This document shows positions 50,705 through 63,600 of a DNA stretch of 64,000 nucleotides, in pieces. The notes beneath the pieces are model-generated. The model did no database searches and was not told the origin of the DNA. It saw nothing but the letters and a program-made list of their open reading frames with translations. Origin of the DNA: Camarhynchus parvulus (lineage: Eukaryota; Chordata; Aves; Passeriformes; Thraupidae); contig NC_044600.1 in the NCBI RefSeq assembly GCF_901933205.1, positions 1,240,001 through 1,304,000 on the forward strand. The letters are read 5' to 3'. Both the position numbers and the translations under genes were made by a program. Every line of letters begins with the position of its first letter. Within the stretch, counting starts at the first letter, position 1.

Positions 50705-50976
50705 AAAAAATGCCATTGCCTGTGTGCAGGCAGACTGCCCCCCAAAGCAACTCACAGGCCAAAACATTGCGGCGAGGAATACAAACTCAGGCCAAGTGAG
50801 GGTAACGCCCAAAATGCCATTGCCTGGCTGTGCAGGGAAGTGTATCAAACTCAGCCCAGGATTCCCCAAAATGCCATTGCCTGGCTGCGCAGGGAGTGTA
50901 TCAAACTCAGCCCAGGATTCCCCAAAATGCCATTGCCTGGCCCTGCAGGGAGTGCAGCAAACTCAGTGTAGGCATG
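50705..50976. repeat. 56-57-bp tandem repeat, about 5 units
   Basis: Three well-kept units start AAAATGCCATTGCCTGGC at 50811, 50868 and 50924 and continue GCAGGGAGTGTATCAAACTC and AGCCCAGGATTCCCC. Two older units precede them: one at about 50705 with AAAATGCCATTGCCTGTG, and one at about 50761 with ACAAACTCAGGCCAAGTGAGG. The gradient from decayed to well-kept suggests growth toward the right-hand end. Frames over the array are incidental. Confidence 0.92.
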
Positions 50977-51740
50977 GAAAGGCTCTGCCCTGTGCACCTC
51001 CCCAACTCCACTCCACAAAAGAAGGAACAACTGGAAATACTGACTGTGTGATCACACATTTCATGTTATTCTGGTCCAAGGGACTGCCCCCTGAAAAACT
51101 CATTAATTTCTGAAGTGGCCCATGGTAATTAGTGAGAGAAAAGGGAGAAGGTGCAGCTTCTCCTCACCCAGAAATAACCACGGGCAGTTCCAGGGTTGCT
51201 CCTGGTGCTCGTGATCACCCGCAGGCAATCAGATACAGCACTCCTGGATCAAACCCACACTCCTGATCCAAATCAAAATGCAAATGGAAACTCACTCATC
51301 TGCCACCCAGAGTCATAATCATCCCCACAGTTCCCTGTCTGGAGCAGCAGTGATTTGCAATTAACAAATGAGAGCAGAATCATTTTCTCCCAGATATTTA
51401 TGCACAGGTTTCAGTGCCACCAAGATCTAAATGCTCCATCATGGTATATTTAGTGACACATGGGCAAAATGCAAATGTGAAATTTAAAGTGATATAAATT
51501 AAATGATAATCTCCTCCTCAGTAGTGGGATCTGAGTCTGGGAGAAGCTAAAGCTCCCATCAAGTACAAAAATAAGAGATCTGTTTCAAGATGTGTTCAGC
51601 AGCTGCAGCTTCCATTTGGATAACAAAGCACCTACTACAAATAAATAAGTGTACAATTTCCACAGAGTTGCAAATGCACAGAGCTCTTCTAGAAGCCTGT
51701 CACTGCAGTTAATGTTCCTTGGGCATGTTTAGCCCAGCCA
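50977..51740. other. unique sequence between the two direct repeats
   Basis: No open frame of note, and no named repeat. If the flanking repeats are the ends of one element, this stretch plus the 57-bp array would be its interior, but I see no coding capacity for a transposon or retroelement. Confidence 0.5.
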
Positions 51741-51854
51741 CCCAAACTAACTGTGACTTCTGCACAGATCTGGGAATTGCACCACTTATCCACCGGATAA
51801 CGAAAATTAAAATTAAGCAAAAAAATTTCCACAGAGTTAGGTTGAGACAGGCTG
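51741..51854. repeat. diverged direct repeat, right copy
   Basis: Partner of 50506-50618, about 1.24 kb downstream in the same orientation. It starts CCCAAACTAACTGTGACTTC (left copy: GCCAAACCAACAGGGACTTC) and loses similarity after CAGGCTG at 51854. No flanking short duplication was recognised at either end. Confidence 0.85.
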
Positions 51855-52540
51855 GAATTTATAAGCAAATGATTAGAAATTATTAAACAATGGAGCTTAG
51901 TTTTAAATGGTGTGAAATTACTTCAGGACCAGCAGAACTTCATTACTTTCTCTGTTTGTGCATAATGGATTTTTTGGAGTATAATTTCTCTCTTGAAAAG
52001 CTCCACAATATTAAAATGTTTTTGATTAACTAGTCAAGAAGCAAAGCAAACAACAGACATTTTTATATACTGGTATCCAAATAACTCAGGAGGATAACTG
52101 GGAGCACAATGAAAACTGAATGGAGCCAGAAATGCCTTGTAAATATTACAGTAGATGCTTCTGCCAAAATATTGTCAACCAGTACAGATTGCACAGTGCC
52201 ATAATTACAGTAGATGACATAAAATTATTACAAATTAACAGTTTATAGCACAAAGTCATGCATTATGTATTTTTATTAAGTAGCAACACAAGAGTGTGAA
52301 ATGAAGAACTGCGAAATAGTGTAAAAAGTGATTGATCTAAACTTTCTCCACCACACAAATTACAAGCTCATTTTTTTTCCCCCAAGGTTTAAACTCAACA
52401 CATGCTCAGAGGCAAGAATTGCTGCAAATGGGGAGAAAGGTGTTAAAGCCCAGAATTCCATTTCTGGAGCTCCACACAGACGTTTCGGTGCCCACTAGAG
52501 CCAGCCCTGAGTCCCATTTCAGCCCTGGCAGAGAGGATTG
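51855..52540. other. AT-rich unique sequence, no gene seen
   Basis: AT-rich sequence with no notable open frame until the array begins. Nothing else is seen. Confidence 0.6.
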
Positions 52541-53089
52541 CTGGCTGTAGGTGAGCACGCGCATCTGGCTGTAGGGGAGCACACGCATCTGGCTGTAGCC
52601 AAGCACACACATCTGGCTGCAGGGGAGCACACACATCTGGCTGTAGCCAAGCACACACATCTGGCTGCAGGGGAGCCGCGCATCTGGCTGCAGGGGAGCA
52701 CACACATCTGGCTGTAGCTGAGCACACATCTGGCTGCAGGCGAGCGCGCACATCTGGCTGCAGGCGAGCGCGCACATGCATCCGGCTGTAGCCGAGCATA
52801 CGCATCTGGCTGCAGGCGAGCACGCGCATCTGGCTGCAGGGGAGCATGCACATCTGCCTGCAGGCGAGTGCACGCATCTGGCTGCAGGCGCGCGCGCACA
52901 TCTGGCTGCAGCCGAGCACACGCATCTGGCTGCAGCCGAGCACACGCATCTGGCTGCAGCCGAGCACACGCATCTGGCGGTAGCTGAGCACGCGCATCTG
53001 GCTGCAAGTGAGCGCGCACATCTGGCTGTAGCCAAGCACGCACATCTGGCTGCAGGCGAGCACGCACATCTGGCTGTGTGTGTGCATCC
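52541..53089. repeat. 24-bp CpG-retaining minisatellite, about 22 units
   Basis: About twenty-two units of the form CATCTGGCTGCAGGCGAGCA plus CACG, with position classes TAGCCAAG, CAGGGGAG, CAGGCGAG and CAGCCGAG. A few units are one to several bases shorter or longer. The array keeps many CpGs (GCGCGCAC, CGCGCGCGCAC) and alternating purine-pyrimidine tracts that could adopt Z-DNA. Because most units are 24 bp, all three minus-strand frames stay open for more than 200 codons and give Cys/Ala/Arg-rich peptides. I read this as a by-product, not a gene. Confidence 0.97.
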
Positions 53090-54600
53090 CTGTGAGCAGC
53101 ACATCTGTGCCCAGCTGAAGCTGAGCTCAGCCACACAGCCAATCTCAAACTCACTCCTCCTAAATTTGCTGTCACTTCTGTGAACCAGGCAGGAGCAGAA
53201 TGGAGCTTTGGAGATGCATTAAGTGCTCTGAGTCTCCAGAATGAAATCTCAGGCCGGCAGAGGCACTGCTAGGAATTAACTGGGCTGTGTTCCTCCTCGT
53301 CCCAGCTGACAGACTCTCGCAAGGAAGGTTTTACATCAAGACAGACACTGCTTTTTTCCTTTAGAGCATCTCTGTATTCTGGCAACGCTTGAGAACATAT
53401 TTTGGATCAAGCCAAGACACAAAAAAAGCCAGTTGTTTATTTTACAGATTAACATGGCCTAATCTATTTTCTACTTGCAAACATTCACCATTTCTGGTCA
53501 ATCTCACTTCCAAAAATAACTTTCCTTTAATTCAGTCACAGGGAATTCAGTCTCTGATTAATCTATTAGAGATATTATTAATATAACTTTGATTTATGAG
53601 ATATAAATACATCTGTTATATATCAGTCAGTGAATTTCTCTAACAGAAGTTATCTAGCAGAGGAAATGTGCCTTTCCCCAAGGAGCACTCGTGCAGTCAC
53701 AGTAGTTGTTACATTTAGGAAACAAATCTGTGACTTGCCATTTCCTTCTTGCATCAATCTGCTTTATAAGGGATTGGAAAAGGTCCTGTGTGCCATGGCA
53801 CAGACCCATGGCAAGAACCTGCACAGAGCCCACAATATTCCAGATCTGCTGAAGGAAACACCTGGGGAAAGCTGCAGTGGGAGATCTCCTGGAGAACCAT
53901 CAGAGTCTCATCAAACACAAAACCCCCAACTCATAAATGCCAATTATTCAGAGATTTTGGAAATGTTGCAATCACCTGTTGCTGTTTTTGTCACCCAGGC
54001 CCAGGAAGGTTTTTCTTCACCTTGGCCAAACAGCAAATTGTTATTGCAAAGAACAGATAAATGAACCACAATAGCAGGGGATGAGCAGCAAAAGCAGAGT
54101 TAACAGAGCAGCTCCAGCCAGGCTCCTGTCACAGGACAATTCCAGTTCACAGAACATTCTGCCATAATCCTGTTCCATTTATCAGCAACAGTAGTCACTA
54201 CATGGAAAAGTACAGGTTTCCTACCTACAAGAAATGAAGGTTGTTTGCTCATTTTCATGGAACATGACACTGCAGAGGGGAATTAGTGGCACAAAACACT
54301 TTGGAGAAGTGGAAATCCTACTACACAAAACACAGCTCCTATGACACAAAAACATTCATGCAAATAAGTCCCTGAAGATCTGTGTCCACCTACAATCATA
54401 ATTTATAGAGCAAGAGTACACAAAAAACCTCAGAAAACCTTTTCCTACTTCAACTCAAACTCTATTTTTCAAGCTGCTTGTTCAACTCCAAGCATAACCA
54501 AACAGGAGCTTAAAAATCATGTAACTAAAAAATAAAATAGCTAAAAGTCTGTAATTTCACACCTCTATTTTACCAAATAGTTCCACAAAAGACCTTGGGC
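53090..54600. other. unique sequence, no gene seen
   Basis: AT-leaning sequence. The longest frame (144 codons, plus strand 53630-54064) has no recognisable domain and no supporting splice pair. No named repeat was identified. Confidence 0.55.
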
Positions 54601-54699
54601 AGAGCACACAGAAGTGCTCCTCTGTTTGTGTTTTATTCCTTCCCAAAGGAAGAGCACATACAGAAGTTCTCCCGTTTGTGTTTTATTCCTCCCCAATGG
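54601..54699. repeat. 50-bp tandem duplication
   Basis: AGAGCACACAGAAGTGCTCC at 54601 and AGAGCACATACAGAAGTTCT at 54651, each continuing TTTGTGTTTTATTCC and CCCAA. Two adjacent copies with a few substitutions and small indels. Confidence 0.92.
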
Positions 54700-57600
54700 T
54701 CCTCAGGCTGCAATGCCAGCAGTTCCTCCCCACTGAGGGTGTTTGCAAACTGACTCTGCTCTGGCCACTTAAACAGCCCTGAGATCCCTGGTTTTGGGGA
54801 ATTCCAGAGACACGCTTTTCCTTGCCATGAAAGGTTCCACAATCAGGTTTTGGGCAGCCAATCCAACCCCCAGTGCTCCTGGAACTGCAGCCTCAATGAG
54901 CTCCCCGAAGCAGGCAGGGGAATTCCCACCTGGAAATGCCAGGAGAAGGGGAAGGCAGCCCTGGACACAGCAGGGCTCCTGTGGCACCTCAGTTTGAGCA
55001 GAAATGAGCCCAGCCAGCAATCTCTGCACTGAGTGCCACAAACAGGACACAACATGTGAGCAGGTGAAAGGGAAGGAACACCAAGGAGCTCTCCAGTTTG
55101 CATTGAAACTTAGCACCATTTTCTTTTCATGATTCTTTCTTAGTGTTTGATTTCTTTTCTAATGACAGCGTAAAGCACACTGACACCTTTTCATTTCCGC
55201 ATCATCAGAAGTTCTCTTCTAAAGGCTCACACTGAAACCTCACAGCAATAATCACAGAGGAATCAAATTAACATCCTAATGAATTCCCCACGGACTTGTG
55301 CCCCTCTGTGTTTTCCCCATTCCAACCTCCTGTCACAATGGCACCTTAACTGGGTCCCTACAGATTCCTACCAAAATTGTGATGAACCAGCTCACGTGAC
55401 AGCCACGCTGCATTCATCTGAGCAGAGAGTGAGAGGCATTGGAAAAGAACAGATTCTGAAAAGGAACTACTAGATACAGTTAGAATGTCAGGTTTGCTGC
55501 TCTGTTTTTTGGAGATTTTTTCCCCATACTATTCCCAAAGAAGTTGGTCTGGAAAACAGCGACCTGGAAGCCGCCTCCAAAATTCTTATTATTTAAAATA
55601 TTCACCTGGAAAACTGTCAAGCCCTGCAGCACAAGGGTGTGTGCCAGAACTGCTGCAGAGAGGAGACACTGCATTTTCTGGCCACACAGGGGTCTCACAG
55701 TCAGTGGCATTATTGGTGAAGAAATGCAAACTCCTCAACCTCACCAGCCCATTTCTGTGGTCACAGGGGCTGCTCAAGCACCACTGGATGATAAAGAGCA
55801 TTTCACTCCAAGTAGTCAAAGTTTAAAAAACTCTGCTGGTATGAAGCTGACACAAGTCTTGTTTTAATGATAACACCTGAAAAAAACCCTTCTTTATGGG
55901 ACAAATCTGTGGAACTCTCCTGCCTGGACAGTCCTAAGCCACAACACACCAAATCCTACAGAACATGAATGCAACAGCAAATCTCCAAATCTGCTGATGC
56001 TTTTTGGCCCTAAGTATTATTTGTAGAGACATTCTTCACATAAATATTTCATTTTGCTGTCTGTACACACAGCTTTTAGCATACTGATTGTCTTAATGTC
56101 AGCTCAGGCCTCTAGGTGCTTCTGCAACGCGAGCCACAGATGCAGCGAAAGCTGGAAAAATATTTATTATGAATAATTTGTGGCAAGTTTTACGACTTGT
56201 TTTGAAACCAACTGTTCCCAAAGACTCACAATTCAGAACTGTTTGACAAACAGTGAAATAAAATCAGTGAATAAGTCCCTGGACATTATTCCAGTGTGGG
56301 CTGAGACCAGCGCCAGTTTGGAGAGTGGCTGGGGCAGAGGACAGGAGGAAGGGAGAACAATTCTTCCTGCTTTTGGTGCAGGAGATATTTCAAAGTGATC
56401 TTCCCTTTCATTACTCTGTTTCCCTGAAAAAAGGAAAAAAAATATCCTTTCTTCTCTCTCCCACCATTTCTGTTTACTATAAAAGCAAGCCAAATTCGGG
56501 GCAAGGGTTAAAAGGAGTTAAGGGTTCATTCACCTTAAACTTAATGAGTGAAGATTCTTAATTATTACAGGTAACATGGCTCTTGGCCTGAAGTTATTTC
56601 TGCTTTCTGCTGCCATATTTTAGTAGAAATCCTTAAAGGTAACATTAAAAATACCTCGGTGCCTCTTGCTCCTCAAACACAAAATCTAATTTCTGTTTGT
56701 GACCACAGCAGCTCTTTGTGTGCAGCTGTAATTATACAGCTGGGATGGCACCAACACAACTTTATCAGCTCAGCTGAAGGGTAGACAAAGAAAATCACAG
56801 AACACAGATAGGAAGGCTCTGCTGTGATTTGAGTATTTTGCTTGCTTTCATTATATATTTGATATTTCTTTTGGGTTGCAGGTTTAAAGGAAAAGTGAGA
56901 ACAGCACTGTCCACAGGCTGGCTGGGTATGAAACCTGCCTCTGTGAGATTTGTTGCTGCATCACAGGAACTCAGCGCAGCTGAAATGTCACCAACGTGTT
57001 GTCAAGATGAATAAAATGTCTGAATTGAATCAGATTTGCAACTGGAAAAGGCAGAACTCCTGTTTCCAGCCTTGGAACATTCACTGTGCTATCACTGCTG
57101 CTAAGTCCCATTTATAAAACAAAATTTGTTTGTTTCTTTAATGAACATATGGGAATTTAATTATAACAAAGCTGATGCACACAAAAATTTTCAAAGAGCA
57201 TTACATACACAGTAAGAAGCATACTCAGTTTCAGTTCCCCAGTTCTGCATACAGTGACATCAGATGAATTTGTATTCCATTTCTAAACTCAGACATATGC
57301 ATCACAATTTCTTGTAATCAAGATATATAAAGGTTACAACCATCTGCTTCTCAGGCTGCCTTGCTAAGTTATAAGACAAACCCAAGATTTGAATTTTCAT
57401 TGCATTTAAAGGGCTGATTTATTGATATTTGGAAAAAAAAAAGGAACCCACTCCCAAAAACAACAAAGGTCAAATCAATAGCTAAGAACAGCTATAATGG
57501 TGTTTGTGGTAAAGGGAAAACATGACTGATAAGGCTGTAAAGTTCAGTGCTTGAATATTCTCTTACACCTGTGTTCCTGGGAAGGCTTTTTCCTACTGTG

Positions 57601-60600
57601 GAATTGGCTCAGCACTGCTCTTAACCTCCCTAAGACCCAATTCAAGAAAACAAAGCAAAGCAAGTCTGCAGCAAAAGCACAAAAAAATGAACTATTAAAA
57701 AAAAAGAACTATTAAAATGAAACCCCTTCTCTGAAGAACCAGTTAAAAGGAGAGCAAACTGATGTAAATCATTAACTGGGGTCATGCAGAATCAGCTCTC
57801 TCGTTAAAAAGTGGCAATTAAGAAAGCAGAAAATGCCACATGAAAGGCAACCTGCGTTCCTCCCTCTGCAAAGTGCTCCCATGATATACTTTTTAAAGAA
57901 TAATTACATAATTGGCCCATATGCTGCACGGAATACAATTGGATCTTGATTTTGCTTCTGATTCCTGATTGCTGCCACAGTTAGCACTGGCAGCTCAGTG
58001 ATTGAAATGTTCCTCAGACAGACAGAACACAAATGTGTACTTCTCTGAGTAACACATTTTGTCGCTAATTATTTGCCTTATGTCAGTTGATAATTTAGGA
58101 TATACAGAGGACACATTTCCCAATTAATCTCCCAGAACCCTGAAGCGCGATTTGCTCTTGGATGTAACAGCTGGCATTTTCAACTACAGAAACTAAAGCA
58201 GGAATGCAAAATCCCTCCAAGATACCTTGAAAACAGTAATATTGAGCATTGAAACTCCCTGCTACTAAAAACAAACCATTTCCAGCCCAAATAATGCAAT
58301 TTTAGATTAATGAAAGGGATGGACCAACAGGGAATGAGCACTCCCTTCTCAAGAGCAGTGGAATTTGTGCTTTGAGAGAATCACAGCTCTGAGGCTGAAG
58401 TGTTTTACAAACCTGAAAGGTTTCCAGCTACAACAGGCACAATATCCACGATGGCCAATGATAAGACTTCCAAAGCCCTAAGTAGTCACACCTCTGAAAA
58501 GTGGCTACTTTTGGTGTTTGCTGCTAAAACTGATGAAGAGGGATGAGAAAAACTATGGGGTGTGAAGAGGATTTATGCAGCTTTCTCTAAGCAAAACTCA
58601 GCCAATTCCCTTGTCTGTAAGTAGTCATTTTTGCTAGATCTAGCCAGGTTTTACCTCCAAGTGTCAATTTGATGAAGCCAGTCTGAAAATGGTTTTTATC
58701 AGCTTCATAATAGAATTTCTAGTCAGGGGCAGAAAGGTGTACACACATTTTCACTTACTAGAGATGAGCCTGAAACACTGAATTTCAGATTTTGTGTCCC
58801 TTTACTCCAGGCCAGCACCATCATTCTGAGTTTTCTGTGCTCCCATGAGTGTCTCAGACTCCCAGCTGGTCTGGAGGTGTCTCAGCCTTTCCTGGCCACT
58901 TTCCCAAGTGCCTCCCAGTGCCCCAGGGGCAAAGCAGGGCTTGTTCTCCTCCTGGGAGATGGGAGAGAGCAGATCCAGAAGGAGCCCCCAAACTCCTGCA
59001 CCCGTGCCTGAGGACCCTTCACTCCTGCCATTGCAGTGCTGATACTCTTCCCCTTTTTACAGGTAGAAAAACAGGTGTGGGAAGACATTTGCATGGCCCT
59101 TGATTAAAAAAAAATAAATAAATAAAATTTCTCTGCCTCAATTTCCACCTTAGAATCTAAATGTGATGCTCAAACACACTACACATGCCCCAAGTACTTC
59201 AAATGCAGATCCTGCCTATCAGGGGTGCTACCAACGCTGAAATTTCAGGAGACAGACAGTTTAGTTTTAGCTCAGATTATTTGTTTGTTTCCCATCTCCT
59301 GTTTTAAAGTCTGGCAACCTGACCTTTTTTTTTTTTTAATAATTAATTTATTCTGTTGCTATGGTGACAGCTCATGGGGTCAATCAGCAGCAGAAGAGGA
59401 AGGAACACCTTCCTGTAAGCAACTGCAGAAAGGAATGTTCTGTAGGTGCAACAGTTAAGAAATGGGATTCGTTTTGAGGAAATTAATGCATACCCTCACA
59501 GTAAGAAGTCCAAATGATGTTTAACTCCCTAGATAATTTATTTCTGTCACCAGAGTGCACGTGGCTAAGGAAATGCAATCACCTGAACCAAGCATTTGGA
59601 TGCAGGTTCTCCCCCAGCCCTGGTAGAGGAGACTGCAGTGGCGGAGATGGGACAGAACAGATGAAATTTTAAATTTAATTGCTTCTTCTCCACTTCCATC
59701 CCATTTTGGTAGGTGTGTAGTGGTGGAATGCCTGGAACTTCAATAAAAGAGTGGGATGGGTGCTAAACTGAGCAAGCTGTGAACACCAAGAAGTCTTTCC
59801 ATGAATTTAATGGCCCCATTCATGAAGAGCTGCAGAGCAAGCCTGGATTGGAAACCCCATTTCCCCCAGCAATGGCCAGGCCAGCAAGAGCAGAGCTTTG
59901 ATTTGAAGATTATATTGTCATGGGGCAGGCTGAAATCCCTTCTTCCTGCCCAGCACTTCATTCCACTGCCCTCCCCTTCTCACTCCATTATTTTAGATCA
60001 GGAGAAGCCACAGCACCATTGAACTCGGCCAACAGCTCTCAACCCTTCAGCAGATTCTCTCCGCTGGATCACTTCCTTTTAGTACTCACCATTAAATCAA
60101 ATCTAGCAAAATATTGAATAAAAGTTGAATACTTCTTTTTTTTGTATTTTGAGACCCAAGTTTTCCACTTCTCTCATGACCTTAAGTTCCATGTATTTTT
60201 CCTTATATTTAAATATTTTACCATGCTTATTCTTGCAGATATCCTGAAGAAATAATCTATTGTTTGCACTATTCTTTATGCTCACCCACTAATAATTTTC
60301 TTTTGCTTTATTAATTCAATTTAAATAAATTAAGTCACAATATCATTACTGCTAACAATTCCTGAAACATTTCAAATTTCTCTGTTAAATGATTCCCCAT
60401 ATATTACATGGATACTTAAAATACTGAAAATCTTAGTGCATTTTAATATTCCCTCAATATCAGCTGCTTCACAATCAAACTTTTGTTTCTGTCTTTATTC
60501 CTAATGTGTCTGTTCAGATAATATTGTTATCACTAGTTCCTACATGCTCCTTTAGTTATGAGACTTGTCTCTTTTACAGGATTAGCTCTCAAATAGCCAT

Positions 60601-63600
60601 GGATTGTTCCACAAATTCTCTCACTAAGGAATGCAGTATTGTCATCCAAAAACATATCTGAAATAATATAGTTATCACAATCAAAATCTCCAGAATAAAA
60701 TTCCCCCACCATCAAAGTTCTGGCTCTCTTGCAGATTTGTTTGTTCTAAATCAGCAATGCATTTTGCTATCTGCTTTCCCTAACTGCCCTCCAGGGTTCT
60801 AATAACTGGATTGCTTTATTGTTCTTATCTATGAAAGCCTTCTGATGTATCAGCCAAAATAGAGACTGATTTCACTGCAACTGCCCCACACCAGCACCAA
60901 AACATTCCTCTGCTTCTTCCCTGTTCATCCCACAACGAATTTCATGGCTTTCAATGTTAAACTTTTAGTGATTTTTCTTCCTAGAGAAGCTCTGATTTCT
61001 GTTTAGCAGACTGCATTTGGTATGGCCCTTTAGACAAAACAAGGTGATTTTTCTCTTCTTCTCTTCACTTTTCATTAATTCTCATAGGTTAAACATTAAG
61101 GTTGAGCTGTATCTTTATTTTTCCCTCACGTCTAGCCTAGAACTGTGTGCTACATAACTCACATCAGCCAGCTGTGTCCCCCTGGGTGGCTGTGACCAGC
61201 AGAGCCACCGATGCCCCATCCCACAGGAATCCAAATCCCTCCAACCCTGAGCCGGCAGGGTCACATCCATCCTTCATCCTCATCCTCCCCAGGGAAGGAC
61301 TCCAGGCACAGACTGGGATGAGGATGAGGATGAAGGCACTGTCAGGGACCCTGTGGAAACTGCAGCTGTTGGAGAGGAGGGAATGAAAGGGCCACAACTG
61401 CTCTGAGATGCTCTTAGGAAAATTAATCTACAAACACCAGAGGTTTATGTCCAAAATGGAGGCAGAGGAGTCCTTGCTGGCTTTATTTGAATAAAGGGAG
61501 AGGCCATGGGGCATTCCCCTGGGATCTCTGAAATTTTTGGAGGATGCAGAGCCAAACCCCACTGAAATATCATCCCATGCACTTCGGTTTGCTCCTGCAA
61601 CGTGCTTCAGCTGAAGGGAGACAAGAACTTGTGCACCCAAGCACGTTTATTTTTAAAGGGATGTCTGAGGGGTGGCAGGGTTTGGGCTCGGGTTCTTTCT
61701 GAAAAGCAGCTGAGCTGCAAAATCCAAGACCAAAATCGTGAAGATGAATATCCAGAGAGCACAAAACCGTGTGACAGTGGGAGAAGCCAAGCAAGGACAG
61801 ACGAGAGAATTTTCTATTGACTCCCAGTATGAAGAATCAACTTTTTCACCTTATCTGCTGTGAAATTAATCAGATTTTCACATTATGGTAGTACAAACAG
61901 CTACCACCTGTGTAATTTCCTGAGCTCACTGGGTTTTCTTTTGTCTGGCACCTTCTGTGCTGCCCAGTGTCATTCCAGTTTTGTTCATAGGCTTTGACAG
62001 TGTGAGTACATTTTCTCTCCAGAGCAGACAGCCCCCAGCTGTAGCTTTCCACATTGTGAAGCTGACACCACACAAATCAAGATGTGCCTTAAACTTGTCC
62101 TTGAAGTGCTTCACTTCCCTCCTGACCCCTCAGCTATTCACTACAGTTTTATACCAGACAAAAAGAGGGGGATTTCTAGCTCCTTCCCAGTGTGTACAAC
62201 CCACAAATAAACCAAAATAGATGAATCTACAGGAGAACCACTACAATAATATTTAATCACACCCTCGGAATTCTGCTGTCAAAATCTTTTCCCACAAATA
62301 TTCAGGTATATAAGGAGAGTAAACACAGAAATACCTGAGATCTTGATGCAATAACTAGATATTCTTCAAAATTTTCCAACTGCATAGAGAAGCAGTAACT
62401 AAAGAGGATTTTGTAGAAAGTTATTTCTGTGTGAAGTTCATTGATTCTCATTCTGGATACTTTTATTTCAGCAGGCAGTAGTTTTGGGGTAGTTTTCCTA
62501 TTGATCATCATCTGACACAGCAGGCTGCTGAGGGAGAAGTTAAACTGACTCCAACTAATGAGCAGCAAAACTGCCCAGCACAGGTCCAGCAGTGGGCAAT
62601 GCCTAAATGTTGTGCTTAAAAGTTTACAAAGATCCAATCAGACTCATCAGCCAGGCAGTATGCCATCAGATTGATAAAGAGAGAGAATTTCACCCAGTGT
62701 TGAGATGCATACCTGCTACATGAATTAATTGTGGAGACCGGAAAATAAATAATAAGAATTGTGCACAGGATCCTCGTTTTTACTTGATATACTTCTTTCC
62801 ACCCATAGTAAATGCAATACCTTTCTTCTTTAGACAAAATGAACAATGTCCTGTATTAAATTAACTATTTGAGAGCAATTGAAGGCACTGATGACTGCGT
62901 ACATGTACTTTCAATCTATGCGAAATTGTTTCTAAATTGAAACTTATTTCCCCTTTTCTGGTATTTTTCCCCCCTAGTTCTTCACCATTTCATCTGTTTG
63001 TCAAATGTGTTTTGGATCTTACCATTTCCTTCCTTTCCAACGAAAACGTAATTAATTCCTGCAGGGCTCAATTAAGATTTTGAGTGCAAACCACGCTGCA
63101 GAGTGAGACAAGGAGGGCTGGAGCAGTGCCCAGCCCGTGGGGATCAGCAGGGCCACTGCCCCACCTCTGAGACCAGAAACAGAGAGGAGAGGCTGCTCCA
63201 AAAGCTGTCTCCATCCTCCACAAAGCACCCGGGGCAATTCTTTGGGTACCTGAACACGATTTAAGCGCTCTTGTGGTGCCCCTGGGCCTTTGGGGAGCTC
63301 AGTGCTGCCTCGGGGTGCCCTGTGACCCCAGGAATCTGCCCTGGGATGAGCAAATGTGCCTGGAACATTCTCAGCATCAGCACAGCCAGGGCTTGGCTTG
63401 GCTTTGTCCCTCGTGGCACCCGAGCCCAGCCGGCTGTGCTGCCCAGGGAGTGTGGCAAGGCACAAATGTCCTCTGGGGCGCCTGGTACCCGCCTGAGGCA
63501 TTGAATCCTCAGGAGAGCAGCACAGCTTCCCTTCCAACAGCATCCTCTGGAGTCCCCCCCTGCCCGGGCAGCTTCCTATTCTGCCTTCTCACAGATGAGG

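Noticed and set aside
52406..53183. Four long frames (three on the minus strand, one on the plus strand) of 135-242 codons rich in Cys, Ala, Arg or His
   Set aside because: All cover the 24-bp array and differ only by frame. Simultaneous opening of every minus-strand frame shows that this is a repeat artefact.
60103..60715. Two short minus-strand frames of about 60 codons, considered as transposon remnants
   Set aside because: No recognisable endonuclease, reverse transcriptase or transposase motif, and many stops separate the two frames.
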